Assembly (NCBI GenBank): GCA_963750395.1
Contig: CAVVQM010000006.1
Location: 310,001 to 374,000 of the forward strand
From: JADJPO01 sp963750395
Lineage (GTDB): Bacteria > Actinomycetota > Actinomycetes > Actinomycetales > Kineosporiaceae
Reading direction: 5' to 3'
DNA length: 64,000 nucleotides
The position numbers and the translations under genes were made by a program. Under the pieces are notes generated by a model that saw only the letters and a list, made by a program, of their open reading frames with translations, was not told the DNA's origin and did not search any database. How positions within the stretch are numbered: the first letter of the stretch is position 1; each line of letters opens with the position of its first letter. Shown piece by piece: positions 43,230 to 51,549 of this stretch.

Positions 43230-45022
43230 TGGCCCGACGGATCGTGCTCGGATCGGCTGATCCCGCGCTCTCCGAGCGGGTGCGCTCGGTCATCGGTGAG
43301 ATCGGTGACGAGGTGGTGCGCGTCGCGGCCACGTCGGCCGAGGCGCTGGACGCCCTCGGCGGGCTGTCGCCGGACGTGCTCATCGTCACCGAGCGGCTCG
43401 GCCCGGTCCCGGTGCTCGACCTGATCCGGGAGGCCACCCGGCAGGACCCGCGCGTCGGCGTGCTGCTGATCGCCACGCCGTCCGACCCGGAGTTCTTCCG
43501 CCAGGCCATGGAGGCCGGCGCGCGCAGCGTCGTGCCCGTCTCGTTCACGGTCGACGATCTCGGGCAGCGGATCGAGACCGCGGCGTCGTGGACCGACCTG
43601 GTCCGGGCCCACCTCGTCGACCAGGAGCGCACCCGTGCCTACGGCAGCGGCCACGTCGTCGCCCTGGCCGGCGCCAAGGGCGGGGTCGGGACGACGACCC
43701 TGGCCGTGCACACGGCCCTGCACGCCGTGGCGGACGGTCGCCGGGTCTGCCTGGTCGACTTCGACCTGCTCAACGGCGACGTCGGCGCGCTGCTCGACGT
43801 CAGTCACCGCCGCGACGTGGCCGATCTGGTCCCGGTGGCCGACGAGGTGAGCGGTCAGGCCCTGGACGACACGCTGTACCGGCACCCGAGCGGCCTGCAG
43901 GTACTGCTCGCCCCGCGGGAGGGCGAGCGGGGCGAGGACGTCGACGAGCGTGTGGCGCGGGCGGTGCTCGGAGCGGTGAAGTCCCGCTTCGACGTGGTCG
44001 TGGTGGACGTCGGCGCCCACCTCACTCCAGCCGGTGCCGTCGCGGTGCAGATCGCCGAGCGGGTCGGACTGGTGCTCAACCCCGACGTCCCGAGCATCCG
44101 GGGGGTGCGCCGCCAGCTCAACCTGTGGGACCGGCTCCAACTGCGCCGCCCGAGCGACGTCGGCGTGGTGCTGAACCGAGTGGCCCGCGCCACCGAGATC
44201 CAACCCGATCTGGCCGAACGGCTGGTCCGGATGCCCCTGGCCCCGGTGACCGTCCCGGCCGCCTTCCGGGCGTTCGAGGCCGGTCTCAACGCCGGGGACC
44301 CGGCACGACTGACCGATCGGGAGCTCCGGCGGGCGCTGGCTCGATTGGCCGCCTGGCTCGGCGTTCGGGGCGCGCGGGTGTCTGTGGAGGAACCGGTGTC
44401 CGACCTTGCCGCCACCGACTCCGCGCCTCTGCCCGGCGGGTCGCGCTCCGGGCAGGCGCCCGCCCCTGCGCCCGTTCCGGCAGCCATCCCCGCGGCGGCG
44501 ACGTCGTCCTCACCGAGCACGGGACCAAACCCCGGCTCCGGGCCCGCAACCGGTCCCGTCGCTGTGCCGGCGACCGCGACCGCAGCGACCGCCGCGTCGT
44601 CCCAGGGCGCCCGCCGGGCCCGCCGGCTGTCCCGAGCTCGCCGCCGTCCGGACGGCGGCCAGACCGCCGCGGAGTTCATGGGCCTGCTGCCACTGATCCT
44701 GGTCGCCATCGCGCTGGTGACCCAGGTGGCCGTGATCGGGTACGGACACATCCTGGCCTCCAACGCGGCCGCCGCCGGTGCGCGGGTCGCGGTCTCCCCG
44801 ATCGCATCGACGGCTCAGATCCGTGCTGCGGCAACCGGTGAACTCGACGCGAACTGGCGGCGCGATCTGTCCGTCGCGATGAACTCCTCGCGTTCGACGA
44901 ACCCGGACGCCGCCGTGACGGTCCGGTTCCGGGTGCCGGCGCTCATCCCGGCCGCGGACCGGTTGCTCGGCGGTGCCATGGTCGTCTCGTCCACCGCCCA
45001 GATGCGTTTCGAGGGTGGGTGA
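43229..45022 (+). CDS. TadZ/CpaE ATPase fused to a TadE-like pseudopilin
   Basis: A 597-residue frame. Residues 1-130 are a receiver-like domain (VLIVTERLGPVPVLDLIREA). Residues about 148-385 are a ParA/MinD-type ATPase with deviant Walker A AKGGVGTTTLAVH and VCLVDFDLLNGDVGALL; this is TadZ/CpaE, which localises pili. A Pro/Ala/Ser linker of about 85 residues leads to a class III leader near 475 (DGGQTAAEFMG) and a TadE helix with an ASNAAAAGAR segment. The parts are normally separate genes. A GTG at 44396 with GGAGG just upstream could start TadE independently. Prepilin peptidase cutting could also separate them. Confidence 0.85.
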   Translation: MARRIVLGSADPALSERVRSVIGEIGDEVVRVAATSAEALDALGGLSPDVLIVTERLGPVPVLDLIREATRQDPRVGVLLIATPSDPEFFRQAMEAGARSVVPVSFTVDDLGQRIETAASWTDLVRAHLVDQERTRAYGSGHVVALAGAKGGVGTTTLAVHTALHAVADGRRVCLVDFDLLNGDVGALLDVSHRRDVADLVPVADEVSGQALDDTLYRHPSGLQVLLAPREGERGEDVDERVARAVLGAVKSRFDVVVVDVGAHLTPAGAVAVQIAERVGLVLNPDVPSIRGVRRQLNLWDRLQLRRPSDVGVVLNRVARATEIQPDLAERLVRMPLAPVTVPAAFRAFEAGLNAGDPARLTDRELRRALARLAAWLGVRGARVSVEEPVSDLAATDSAPLPGGSRSGQAPAPAPVPAAIPAAATSSSPSTGPNPGSGPATGPVAVPATATAATAASSQGARRARRLSRARRRPDGGQTAAEFMGLLPLILVAIALVTQVAVIGYGHILASNAAAAGARVAVSPIASTAQIRAAATGELDANWRRDLSVAMNSSRSTNPDAAVTVRFRVPALIPAADRLLGGAMVVSSTAQMRFEGG

Positions 45023-45435
45023 GCGCCGTGACCACCCGCACGAGAGGCCGGCTCCGCCCGGCGTGGCGGCGCCCCGATCGGGACGGCGGGCAGGTCGCCG
45101 TGGAGTTCCTCGGCACGATCGGGTACCTGCTGCTCGCGGCCCTGGCCGCGCTCCAGCTGCTGCTCGCCGTCGCCACCGTGCAGGCGGTCTCGGTGGCCTC
45201 GCGGGCGGCGGCGCGCACGGTGAGCCAGGCGAGCGGCAGCGCCGAGGCCTCGGCGCGGGCCGCCGTCCCCGGCTGGCTGTCGGGCGATCTGCGGGTGCGG
45301 CTCACCGGCGGGTCTGAGCCGGGGGTGCAGGTCAGTGCACCGGTCAAGACCGTCCTGCCGGGCTTCACCGGGCCGCGGGTGACCCGCGAGGCGTGGTTCC
45401 CGGCCGAGTACGGTCGAGCGCCCTGGGGTCCCTGA
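45019..45435 (+). CDS. tadE: TadE-family pseudopilin
   Basis: A 138-residue minor pilin. The GTG at 45019 overlaps the previous stop. After a basic leader, DGGQVAVEFLG gives the prepilin site with Glu at +5, followed by a long helix (LLLAALAALQLLLAVATVQAV) and a short exported domain ending FPAEYGRAPWGP. TadE-like pseudopilins are needed for Flp maturation or assembly. The stop overlaps the tadA start by one base. Confidence 0.85.
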   Translation: MSAVTTRTRGRLRPAWRRPDRDGGQVAVEFLGTIGYLLLAALAALQLLLAVATVQAVSVASRAAARTVSQASGSAEASARAAVPGWLSGDLRVRLTGGSEPGVQVSAPVKTVLPGFTGPRVTREAWFPAEYGRAPWGP

Positions 45436-46751
45436 TGGGTCTGCGGGATCTCGCACCCGACCACGGCCTCGACCGCGGTGAGCGTGGCGCGGGCGCATTC
45501 GACCAGATGGTCGAGCGGTATCGGACGGCGCTGCTCGACGAGATCAACCTGAGCGATCTGGCGGGCCTGGACGGCGCGGCGCGACGCAGCCGGCTGGAAC
45601 GCGTCCTGGCCCGCATCCTCAGCCGCGATGGTCCCCTGCTCGGCGGCGCCGAGCGTGGCCGGCTGATCCGCCGGGTGATCGACGATGCGCTCGGGCTCGG
45701 CGTCCTGGAGCCCCTTCTGGCCGACCCGGCCATCACCGAGATCATGGTGAACGGCCCGGACAACGTGTACATCGAGCGGGCCGGCAAGTTGGAGCGTGCG
45801 CCGTTCGCCTTCGCCAGTGAGGAACAGCTGCTCCAGACCATCGACCGGATCGTCTCGACGGTGAACCGTCGCGTGGACGAGTCCAGCCCGATGGTCGACG
45901 CCCGCCTCGCCACCGGTGAGCGGGTCAACGTGATCATCCCCCCGCTGGCGCTCACCGGCCCCACCCTGACCATCCGCCGCTTCCCCCGACCGATCCCGCT
46001 GACCCGGATGGTCGAGCTCGGCGCGATCGACGAACCGACGACCCAACTGCTGGCGGCGATGGTCGCGACCCGGTTGAACATCATCATCTCCGGCGGCACC
46101 GGCAGCGGGAAGACGACGATGCTGAACGCGTTGTCCGCCTTCATCGACCACCGGGAACGGATCATCACCATCGAGGACGCCGCCGAGCTCCAGCTCGGCC
46201 AGGAACACGTGGTGAGTCTGGAGTCGAGGCCACCGAACGTCGAGGGCAAGGGAAACGTGCCGATCCGCGAGCTGGTGCGCAACAGCCTGCGGATGCGGCC
46301 GGATCGGATCATCGTCGGTGAGGTTCGCGGGCAGGAGACGCTGGACATGCTGCAGGCGATGAACACCGGCCACGACGGATCGCTGGCCACCGTGCACGCG
46401 AACTCGGCCCGTGATGCGCTGCACCGGCTGGAGACCCTGGCCAGCATGAGTGGGCTCGAGCTGCCCTTCACGGCGCTGCGCGATCAGATCAACAGCGCCG
46501 TGCAGATCATCGTGCAGCTGTCGCGGTTCCCCGACGGCTCGCGCAAGGTGGTCGAGGTCCTCGCCCTGACCTCCGCCCAGCGCGAGGACTACCGGCTCGA
46601 ATCGGTGATGCACTTCGCCGCAGATCCGTTGGACCCGCAGCGACGGGTCACGGGCTCGTTCGTCCACCACCGGCTGCCGGGTGCCCTCGAGGAACGGGTC
46701 AGACTCAGCGGGGCACACATCCCGGTCGAGTTCACGGACGGGGCCCGATGA
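45435..46751 (+). CDS. tadA: Flp pilus ATPase TadA/CpaF
   Basis: A 438-residue secretion ATPase that powers pilus extension. The ATG at 45435 shares a base with the tadE stop. The N-terminal domain reads LLADPAITEIMVNGPDNVYIE. Walker A GGTGSGKTT is near residue 220, then ITIEDAAELQL (Asp box), VRNSLRMRPDRIIVGEVRGQE (Walker B region) and TGHDGSLATVHANSARDAL (His box). All motifs are intact. It overlaps tadB by four bases. Confidence 0.95.
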   Translation: MGLRDLAPDHGLDRGERGAGAFDQMVERYRTALLDEINLSDLAGLDGAARRSRLERVLARILSRDGPLLGGAERGRLIRRVIDDALGLGVLEPLLADPAITEIMVNGPDNVYIERAGKLERAPFAFASEEQLLQTIDRIVSTVNRRVDESSPMVDARLATGERVNVIIPPLALTGPTLTIRRFPRPIPLTRMVELGAIDEPTTQLLAAMVATRLNIIISGGTGSGKTTMLNALSAFIDHRERIITIEDAAELQLGQEHVVSLESRPPNVEGKGNVPIRELVRNSLRMRPDRIIVGEVRGQETLDMLQAMNTGHDGSLATVHANSARDALHRLETLASMSGLELPFTALRDQINSAVQIIVQLSRFPDGSRKVVEVLALTSAQREDYRLESVMHFAADPLDPQRRVTGSFVHHRLPGALEERVRLSGAHIPVEFTDGAR

Positions 46752-47670
46752 CGCTGGTCCTGTCCCTGTTGATCGCGGTGTCGATCCTTGCCCTGGTCGG
46801 CTACGCCTCCTGGCGGCTCGGGGTCGCCGAGCGGGATGCGCTCGAGCTGCGCACCCAGGGCCTGGACCAGGACGTCGCACTGGACTCCCCGATGCAGGTG
46901 TGGGACAGCGCGCTGGGCCGCACCCGGCCTGGCCGTTGGATGCAGAACCGGCTGAACCGGGCCGGCCTGGAGTGGCGGGTGACCACGTCCTGGCTCGCCC
47001 TGGTCGCCGTCGTGACGCTCGCCTTCGTGGTCGGGAACCGGTACATGAGCTGGTGGATCGCTCTGCTCGTGGCCGCGGGGGTCGGTCGGGCGGCGCTGAT
47101 CTACCTGGATCGGCGGGAGGAGCAGCGCCGGGAGGCTTTCGTCGCCCAGTTGCCAGAGATCGCCCGGGTGCTGTCCAACGCCACCTCGGCGGGGCTCTCG
47201 CTGCCGGCCGCGATCGCCATGGCCGCGGATGATCTGGCCGCACCGGCAGGGCCCGAACTGCACCTGGTCTCGCAGCGGATCTCGGTGGGCACCACCACCT
47301 CGCAGGCCCTGGAGGAGATGTACCACCGGTTGCCCAGCCGGGAGCTGTCGCTGCTGACCCGCACGCTGATCATCCAGGCGCGCGCCGGCGGCGCCGTGGT
47401 GACCGCGCTGCGGGAGATGGCCGAAACGCTCGAAGCCAGGAAGGAACTGCGCCGCGAGGTGCGCACGCTGCTGGCCGGCGCGATCTACACCAGCTGGGTC
47501 GTCCTGCTGATCGGGGTCGGCGCGATCTTCATGCTCAACACGATCGCCCCCGGGACTCTGGACCGGATGACGAGCACGGTGATCGGTCAGGTGACGATCG
47601 GTACCGCGGCCGCGCTGTACGCGGCATGGGCTTCCTGCTGATCCGGCGGACGACTCGGATCGAGGTCTGA
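46748..47670 (+). CDS. tadB: Flp pilus inner-membrane platform TadB (late frameshift)
   Basis: A T2SF-family platform protein. Helices flank the cytoplasmic domain, which shows LPEIARVLSNATSAGLSLPAAIAMAADDL, LPSRELSLLTRTLIIQARAGG and MAETLEARKELRREVRTL. As written, the frame stops at 47641 after LYAAWASC. One base inserted near 47628 restores the usual ending GFLLIRRTTRIEV and a stop at 47670, five bases before tadC. The lost part is only the final helix, but the pattern suggests sequence error. Confidence 0.85.
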
Positions 47671-47674
47671 TCCG

Positions 47675-48556
47675 ATGCCCCTGGTGCTCGCGACGGGATT
47701 CCTGGCCTGCTTCGTCGTGGCCATGATGGGACTGCGACAGATCCTCGCGCCGCCGGATCTGGGGTCGCTGTCGCACGAGTTCCCGGAGAACGAGCGCGAC
47801 AGACGCAGCCTGATCGTGGCCCTGTACGCGGCCCTGGGCCGGTGGTCGGGCCCGTCGATAGCCCGGTCGCTCGGGCCGCGCTGGCGTGCCTGGGTGCAGG
47901 GCCAGCTCGACGCCGGTGGCCGTCCCCGCGGGTACGACGTCATGGGATTCGCGGAGTTCCAGGGCAGCTACGCGGTGCTGGGCACCCTGGTCCTCCTCCT
48001 CCTGCTCGTGCAGGGCAGGCCGGTCATCGGCCTGCTGCTCGGGGTGGTCACCCTCGCCTACCCGGCGGTGTGGTTGATCAGCCAGGCGCAGACGCGCCAG
48101 CGGCAGATCGAGCGGGATCTGCCGGACTTCCTCGACATCCTCGCCGTGACGGTGAGCGCCGGACTGGCGTTCCGGCAGGCGATGGAGCGGGTGGGGGAGA
48201 CGCTGACCGGACCGCTCGCCGAGGAGGTCCGCTGGAGCCTGCGTCGCATGGACGTGGGCGTGAGCCGACGCCAGGCGTTCCTGGAACTGCGCGACCGCAA
48301 TCCGCGATCGGCCACCATGGGACTGTTCGTGTCCGCGATGCTGCAGGCCGAGGAACTGGGAGCCCCGCTGGCCGGCACCCTCAACCAACTGGCCAAGGAC
48401 ATGCGCCGGGAGTTCTCGCAGACCACCCGGCGACGTGCCGCCCGCGCCGCACCTCGGGTCAGTCTGATCATCACCATGGTGATCCTGCCGGCCATCATCC
48501 TGCTCATCGTGGTCGCGCTCGTGCTCGGCAGCGACATCGATCTGGGGGCGTTGTGA
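47675..48556 (+). CDS. tadC: Flp pilus inner-membrane platform TadC
   Basis: A 293-residue T2SF protein and partner of TadB. It has N-terminal and central helices (GTLVLLLLLVQGRPVIGLLLGVV) and the T2SF domain LPDFLDILAVTVSAGLAFRQAMERV...LFVSAMLQAEELGAPLAGTLNQLAKDMRREF. The final helix is SLIITMVILPAIILLIVVALVL. The stop overlaps the kinase start as GTGA. Confidence 0.92.
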   Translation: MPLVLATGFLACFVVAMMGLRQILAPPDLGSLSHEFPENERDRRSLIVALYAALGRWSGPSIARSLGPRWRAWVQGQLDAGGRPRGYDVMGFAEFQGSYAVLGTLVLLLLLVQGRPVIGLLLGVVTLAYPAVWLISQAQTRQRQIERDLPDFLDILAVTVSAGLAFRQAMERVGETLTGPLAEEVRWSLRRMDVGVSRRQAFLELRDRNPRSATMGLFVSAMLQAEELGAPLAGTLNQLAKDMRREFSQTTRRRAARAAPRVSLIITMVILPAIILLIVVALVLGSDIDLGAL

Positions 48557-49822
48557 CGAGCCGAGAGCTGAGCCCCGCCGATCACATCGCCCAGTACGCG
48601 TTGCTGTCCCGGCTGATCGCGGCCGCCGTCGCGGTGGCGGCGGCCGGTGGCTTCGATCATCTGGATCGTGGCCGGGTCGGTCTGGCCGTCTCGATCGTGG
48701 TGATCGTGACCGGCAACTACGTGGCCCTTCGACGCTGGCCCTACGTCGTCGACACGATCCGGATCCGCGACAAACCGTTGTACCTCGTTCTGGACATCGC
48801 GCTCGCGTTGAGCGTGATCCTGATCGTGGGCGCGGCCTCACCGCTGGTCCTGTACCTGGTCGGTTCGGTGGTGCTCGCGGGGCTGATCTACGCGTGGAGG
48901 TTCGCCGTTGTGGCCTCGATCGTCGTCACCGGCGGCTACCTGAGCGTCCTGTTCAGCGGCCAGGGAGCCGTTCCGGGCTCGATCGACGTCCACTCGGTGT
49001 TCACCCTGCCCGCGTTGATGCTCGGCGCCGGCCCGGCCGCGTCCGCGGTCCGCCGGTTGCTGCGCCTGCGCGATCAGGACGCCCAGGCGGTCGGGATGCT
49101 GAAATCGCAGATGGCGGTGCGTGAGGAACGGCTGCGTCTGTCCCGCGACATGCACGACACCATCACCAAGAACCTGCACGGGCTGTCGCTGTTGGCCGGC
49201 GGTCTGACCCGGTGCCTGGATCGAGGGCGCCTCGAACAGGCGCGGGACACCGCGGAGCTGGTCGGGTTGACCGCCCGCCAGCTCGCCGACTCCTCGCGAT
49301 CGGTCATCCTCGATCTGCGCGAGCGGCCGGATCCCGATCTCGCCCGAGCGCTTCAGGACGTGGTCCGAACCGCGCTGGCCGGGCACGACATGATGTTGTC
49401 CTGGCGGATGAGCGACGAGGTCGCCGACCGCGCGCGGACGCTCGGGACAGAGGCCAGCAGCGAGATCCTGGCCGTGGTCGGCGAGGCGGTGCACAACGTG
49501 GTGAAACACGCTGCCGCGCAGTCGCTCGTCGTCGGTGGGGAGCTCGAGGGCGACACGTCTGGTCGTGTGCGTCCGGGACGACGGCGTCGGACTGTGCCCG
49601 GACAGCGCGGCCGCCGCCGCGGCCGCTGGACACCTCGGCCTCGTCGGCATGGCCGAACGCATGCGGCGCATAGGTGGCATCGTCACCGCGTCGGCCGCTC
49701 CGGCTGCCGGCACGACCGTCACGATCCGGGTTCCCCTGCCGCACAGGGGAACCAGAGCGTCCGATGTCGCCGTCGCCCGACCCCTCGGATCGACGGCGAT
49801 CGAAGGGATGGCGCATGGTTGA
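48553..49822 (+). CDS. Sensor histidine kinase of the Tad locus (frameshifted)
   Basis: The GTG at 48553 is coupled to tadC. Several membrane helices fill the first ~170 residues. A NarL-class dimerisation domain follows with RLSRDMHDTITKNLHGLSLLAGG, the phospho-His in RDMHD. The N box is EAVHNVVKHA. At about 49555-49565 one extra base moves the rest (LVVCVRDDGVG, GHLGLVGMAERM, AGTTVTIRVPLP) into another frame, ending at 49822. A restored protein would be about 422 residues. It overlaps the regulator gene by eight bases and probably controls pilus gene expression. Confidence 0.82.
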
Positions 49823-50519
49823 GACAGTCAACGAGGCCCTGACGGTGCTGGTCGTCGACGACAACGCGGTGATCAGGGCGGGTCTGCGGATGCTGCTGGC
49901 CGACAGCGACGACCTGACGGTGGTTGCCGAGGCCGACAACGGCGAGAGCGCCGTGCAGCTGGCCGCCGAGCATGATCCCGACGTCGTCCTGCTCGACGTG
50001 CGCATGCCGGGTCGTGGCGGGCTCGACGTGGTCGGCGAGCTGGCGGCACGCTCCTGTGTGCTGATGCTGACCTCGACCGAGGACGACGCCTCGATCCGCC
50101 AGGCGGTCACCGCCGGCGCCCGGGGCTACCTGGTCTACGGGACCTTCGACGAGTCCGCTCTGGTGCAGGGCATCCGCGCGGCCGTGAACGGCAGTGCGGT
50201 GCTGAGCCCCCGGGCCACCCAGGCCCTGCTCGGCGACGGCCACCGCATCGACCAGGCGCCGTCCCCGGCGTCGCGGGGCCACACGCGTGAGGGACTGCTG
50301 GAGGAGCTGTCCCAACGCGAGGTCGCGGTACTGGACCTGATCTGCGCGGGACGCTCGAACACCGAGATCGCGCAGCAGCTGTTCCTCGCCCCCAAGACCG
50401 TGAAGAACCACGTCAACCGCATCTTCGCCAAGCTGCACGTCACGAACCGCGCCCAGGCGATGGCGTTGTGGCTGGGCGTCGACGGACCCGGGCCCGGAGG
50501 CGCCAGGATTGGGCCCTGA
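49815..50519 (+). CDS. NarL/LuxR-family response regulator of the Tad locus
   Basis: A 234-residue regulator starting at the ATG at 49815. The receiver domain has the acidic pair VVDDN and the phospho-Asp in DPDVVLLDVRMPGRGG, with TSTEDD and the Lys-equivalent position read as YGTF. The C-terminal LuxR HTH reads LSQREVAVLDLICAGRSNTEIAQQLFLAPKTVKNHVNRIF. It partners the upstream kinase. It ends just before the pilin promoter and is the prime candidate to bind the triple GGGCCC boxes, which is inference. One GGGCCC lies within its last codons. Confidence 0.9.
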   Translation: MVETVNEALTVLVVDDNAVIRAGLRMLLADSDDLTVVAEADNGESAVQLAAEHDPDVVLLDVRMPGRGGLDVVGELAARSCVLMLTSTEDDASIRQAVTAGARGYLVYGTFDESALVQGIRAAVNGSAVLSPRATQALLGDGHRIDQAPSPASRGHTREGLLEELSQREVAVLDLICAGRSNTEIAQQLFLAPKTVKNHVNRIFAKLHVTNRAQAMALWLGVDGPGPGGARIGP

Positions 50520-50538
50520 ATTGGGCCCCCGGGCCCTG
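50511..50538 (+). promoter_or_regulatory. Triple GGGCCC box, site A (pilin promoter)
   Basis: GGGCCC-N6-GGGCCC-N2-GGGCCCTG, starting in the end of the regulator gene. Another GGGCCC lies at 50490. A TAGCGT hexamer (50560-50565) follows 21 bases later and could be the -10; the pilin start is at 50623, so this transcript would have a leader with an RBS. Confidence 0.65.
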
Positions 50539-50622
50539 CACCGCGGACGACCCGATGCCTAGCGTCAGGGGTGTCAGAAGCCACGTTGGCCGAGCGGTCA
50601 ACGCCTCATGGAGGAGATTCAC

Positions 50623-50832
50623 ATGTTGCACCTGCTCTGCACCCTGCAGACGGCCGGCCTTCGCCTCGCCGAGTCCCGCCGCAAGGAGGACCGCGGCCAG
50701 ACCGCCGCGGAGTACCTGGGCATCGTGGTCGTGGTCGCGATCATCATCGCGGCCATCGCCGGCTCGGGTATCGGCGACACGATCCAGTCCAACATCATGA
50801 CCAAGATCAACGAGATCTTCTCGCACAGCTGA
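50623..50832 (+). CDS. flp: Flp-type pilin
   Basis: A 69-residue prepilin. GGAGGAG lies just upstream of the ATG at 50623; an ATG at 50608 overlaps this RBS and is less likely. The class III leader ends KEDRG25/Q26 with TAAEYLG (Glu at +5, Tyr at +6), then the hydrophobic core IVVVVAIIIAAIAGSGIG and a short tail. It is the expected major pilus subunit, cut by a TadV/CpaA peptidase that is not encoded in the window. The stop shares a base with the next start. Confidence 0.93.
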   Translation: MLHLLCTLQTAGLRLAESRRKEDRGQTAAEYLGIVVVVAIIIAAIAGSGIGDTIQSNIMTKINEIFSHS

Positions 50833-51545
50833 TGATCCAACCGCCACGAGCGCGCGAGGAGCAGGGCCAGGTCGCACTGGTCCTGCTCCTCGTCGTGGTG
50901 TCGGTGCTGTTCATCAGCCTCGTGGTGGCTCAGGTCGGCGCGGCCGCGGAGCAGAAGACCCAGACCCGGGCCGTCGCCGACTCCGCGGCCGTGGCGGCCA
51001 CCCAGAACCTGCGGGACAACCGGATCAGCGTGATGTCGCGGACGGTCCCGTACTGGTGGGCCAAGGCCATCTTCGCCGCCGTCCCACCCGCACCGCTGCG
51101 CACGACCCAGGAGGCCTGCTCGGCGAGCCAGCGCAACTGGTCGGCGAACCCGCATTCCAGCGGGTTGTCCTGCAGCGCGCATCTGAGCGTCGTCCCGGTC
51201 GGCGACGGGGTGAGGACCCGAGTCGTGGCCCCGGCCGGTGAGGTGGTCGACGGGCCGGTCGACGCGTCCGCCGCTCGGGCCGAGGCCAGAGCCCACGCCC
51301 GGGTGGTACTCGACCGATGTCCGACGGCGGGCGGCGTCCGCGGCGCACTCGGACGGTGGATCACCGACCAGAGCGTGCGCAGCTTCGGATCGCCCAGCTC
51401 GTGCTTCACCCCCGCGGACGCCGCAAGCCTGGAGTCGTTGGACAATCCGTGGTGGGGCCTGGCGGCCTACGCCGCGGCGGTGGGCCCACCGCAACCGATC
51501 CTCACCATGGCCCGTGACGCCACCCGGGTCGAGATCATCGAATAG
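50832..51545 (+). CDS. TadG-like pilus-assembly protein
   Basis: A 237-residue protein with an N-terminal leader-helix, EEQGQVALVLLLVVVSVLFISLVVAQ, followed by EQKTQTRAVADSAAVAATQ, the pattern of the TadE/TadG-like family (pre-pilin-like helix then an Ala-rich amphipathic helix). The Glu at +5 is absent, as in many TadG proteins. The exported part has four Cys. It is coupled to the pilin gene by one base and converges on the OmpA-like gene. Confidence 0.8.
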   Translation: MIQPPRAREEQGQVALVLLLVVVSVLFISLVVAQVGAAAEQKTQTRAVADSAAVAATQNLRDNRISVMSRTVPYWWAKAIFAAVPPAPLRTTQEACSASQRNWSANPHSSGLSCSAHLSVVPVGDGVRTRVVAPAGEVVDGPVDASAARAEARAHARVVLDRCPTAGGVRGALGRWITDQSVRSFGSPSSCFTPADAASLESLDNPWWGLAAYAAAVGPPQPILTMARDATRVEIIE

Positions 51546-51549
51546 CCCC

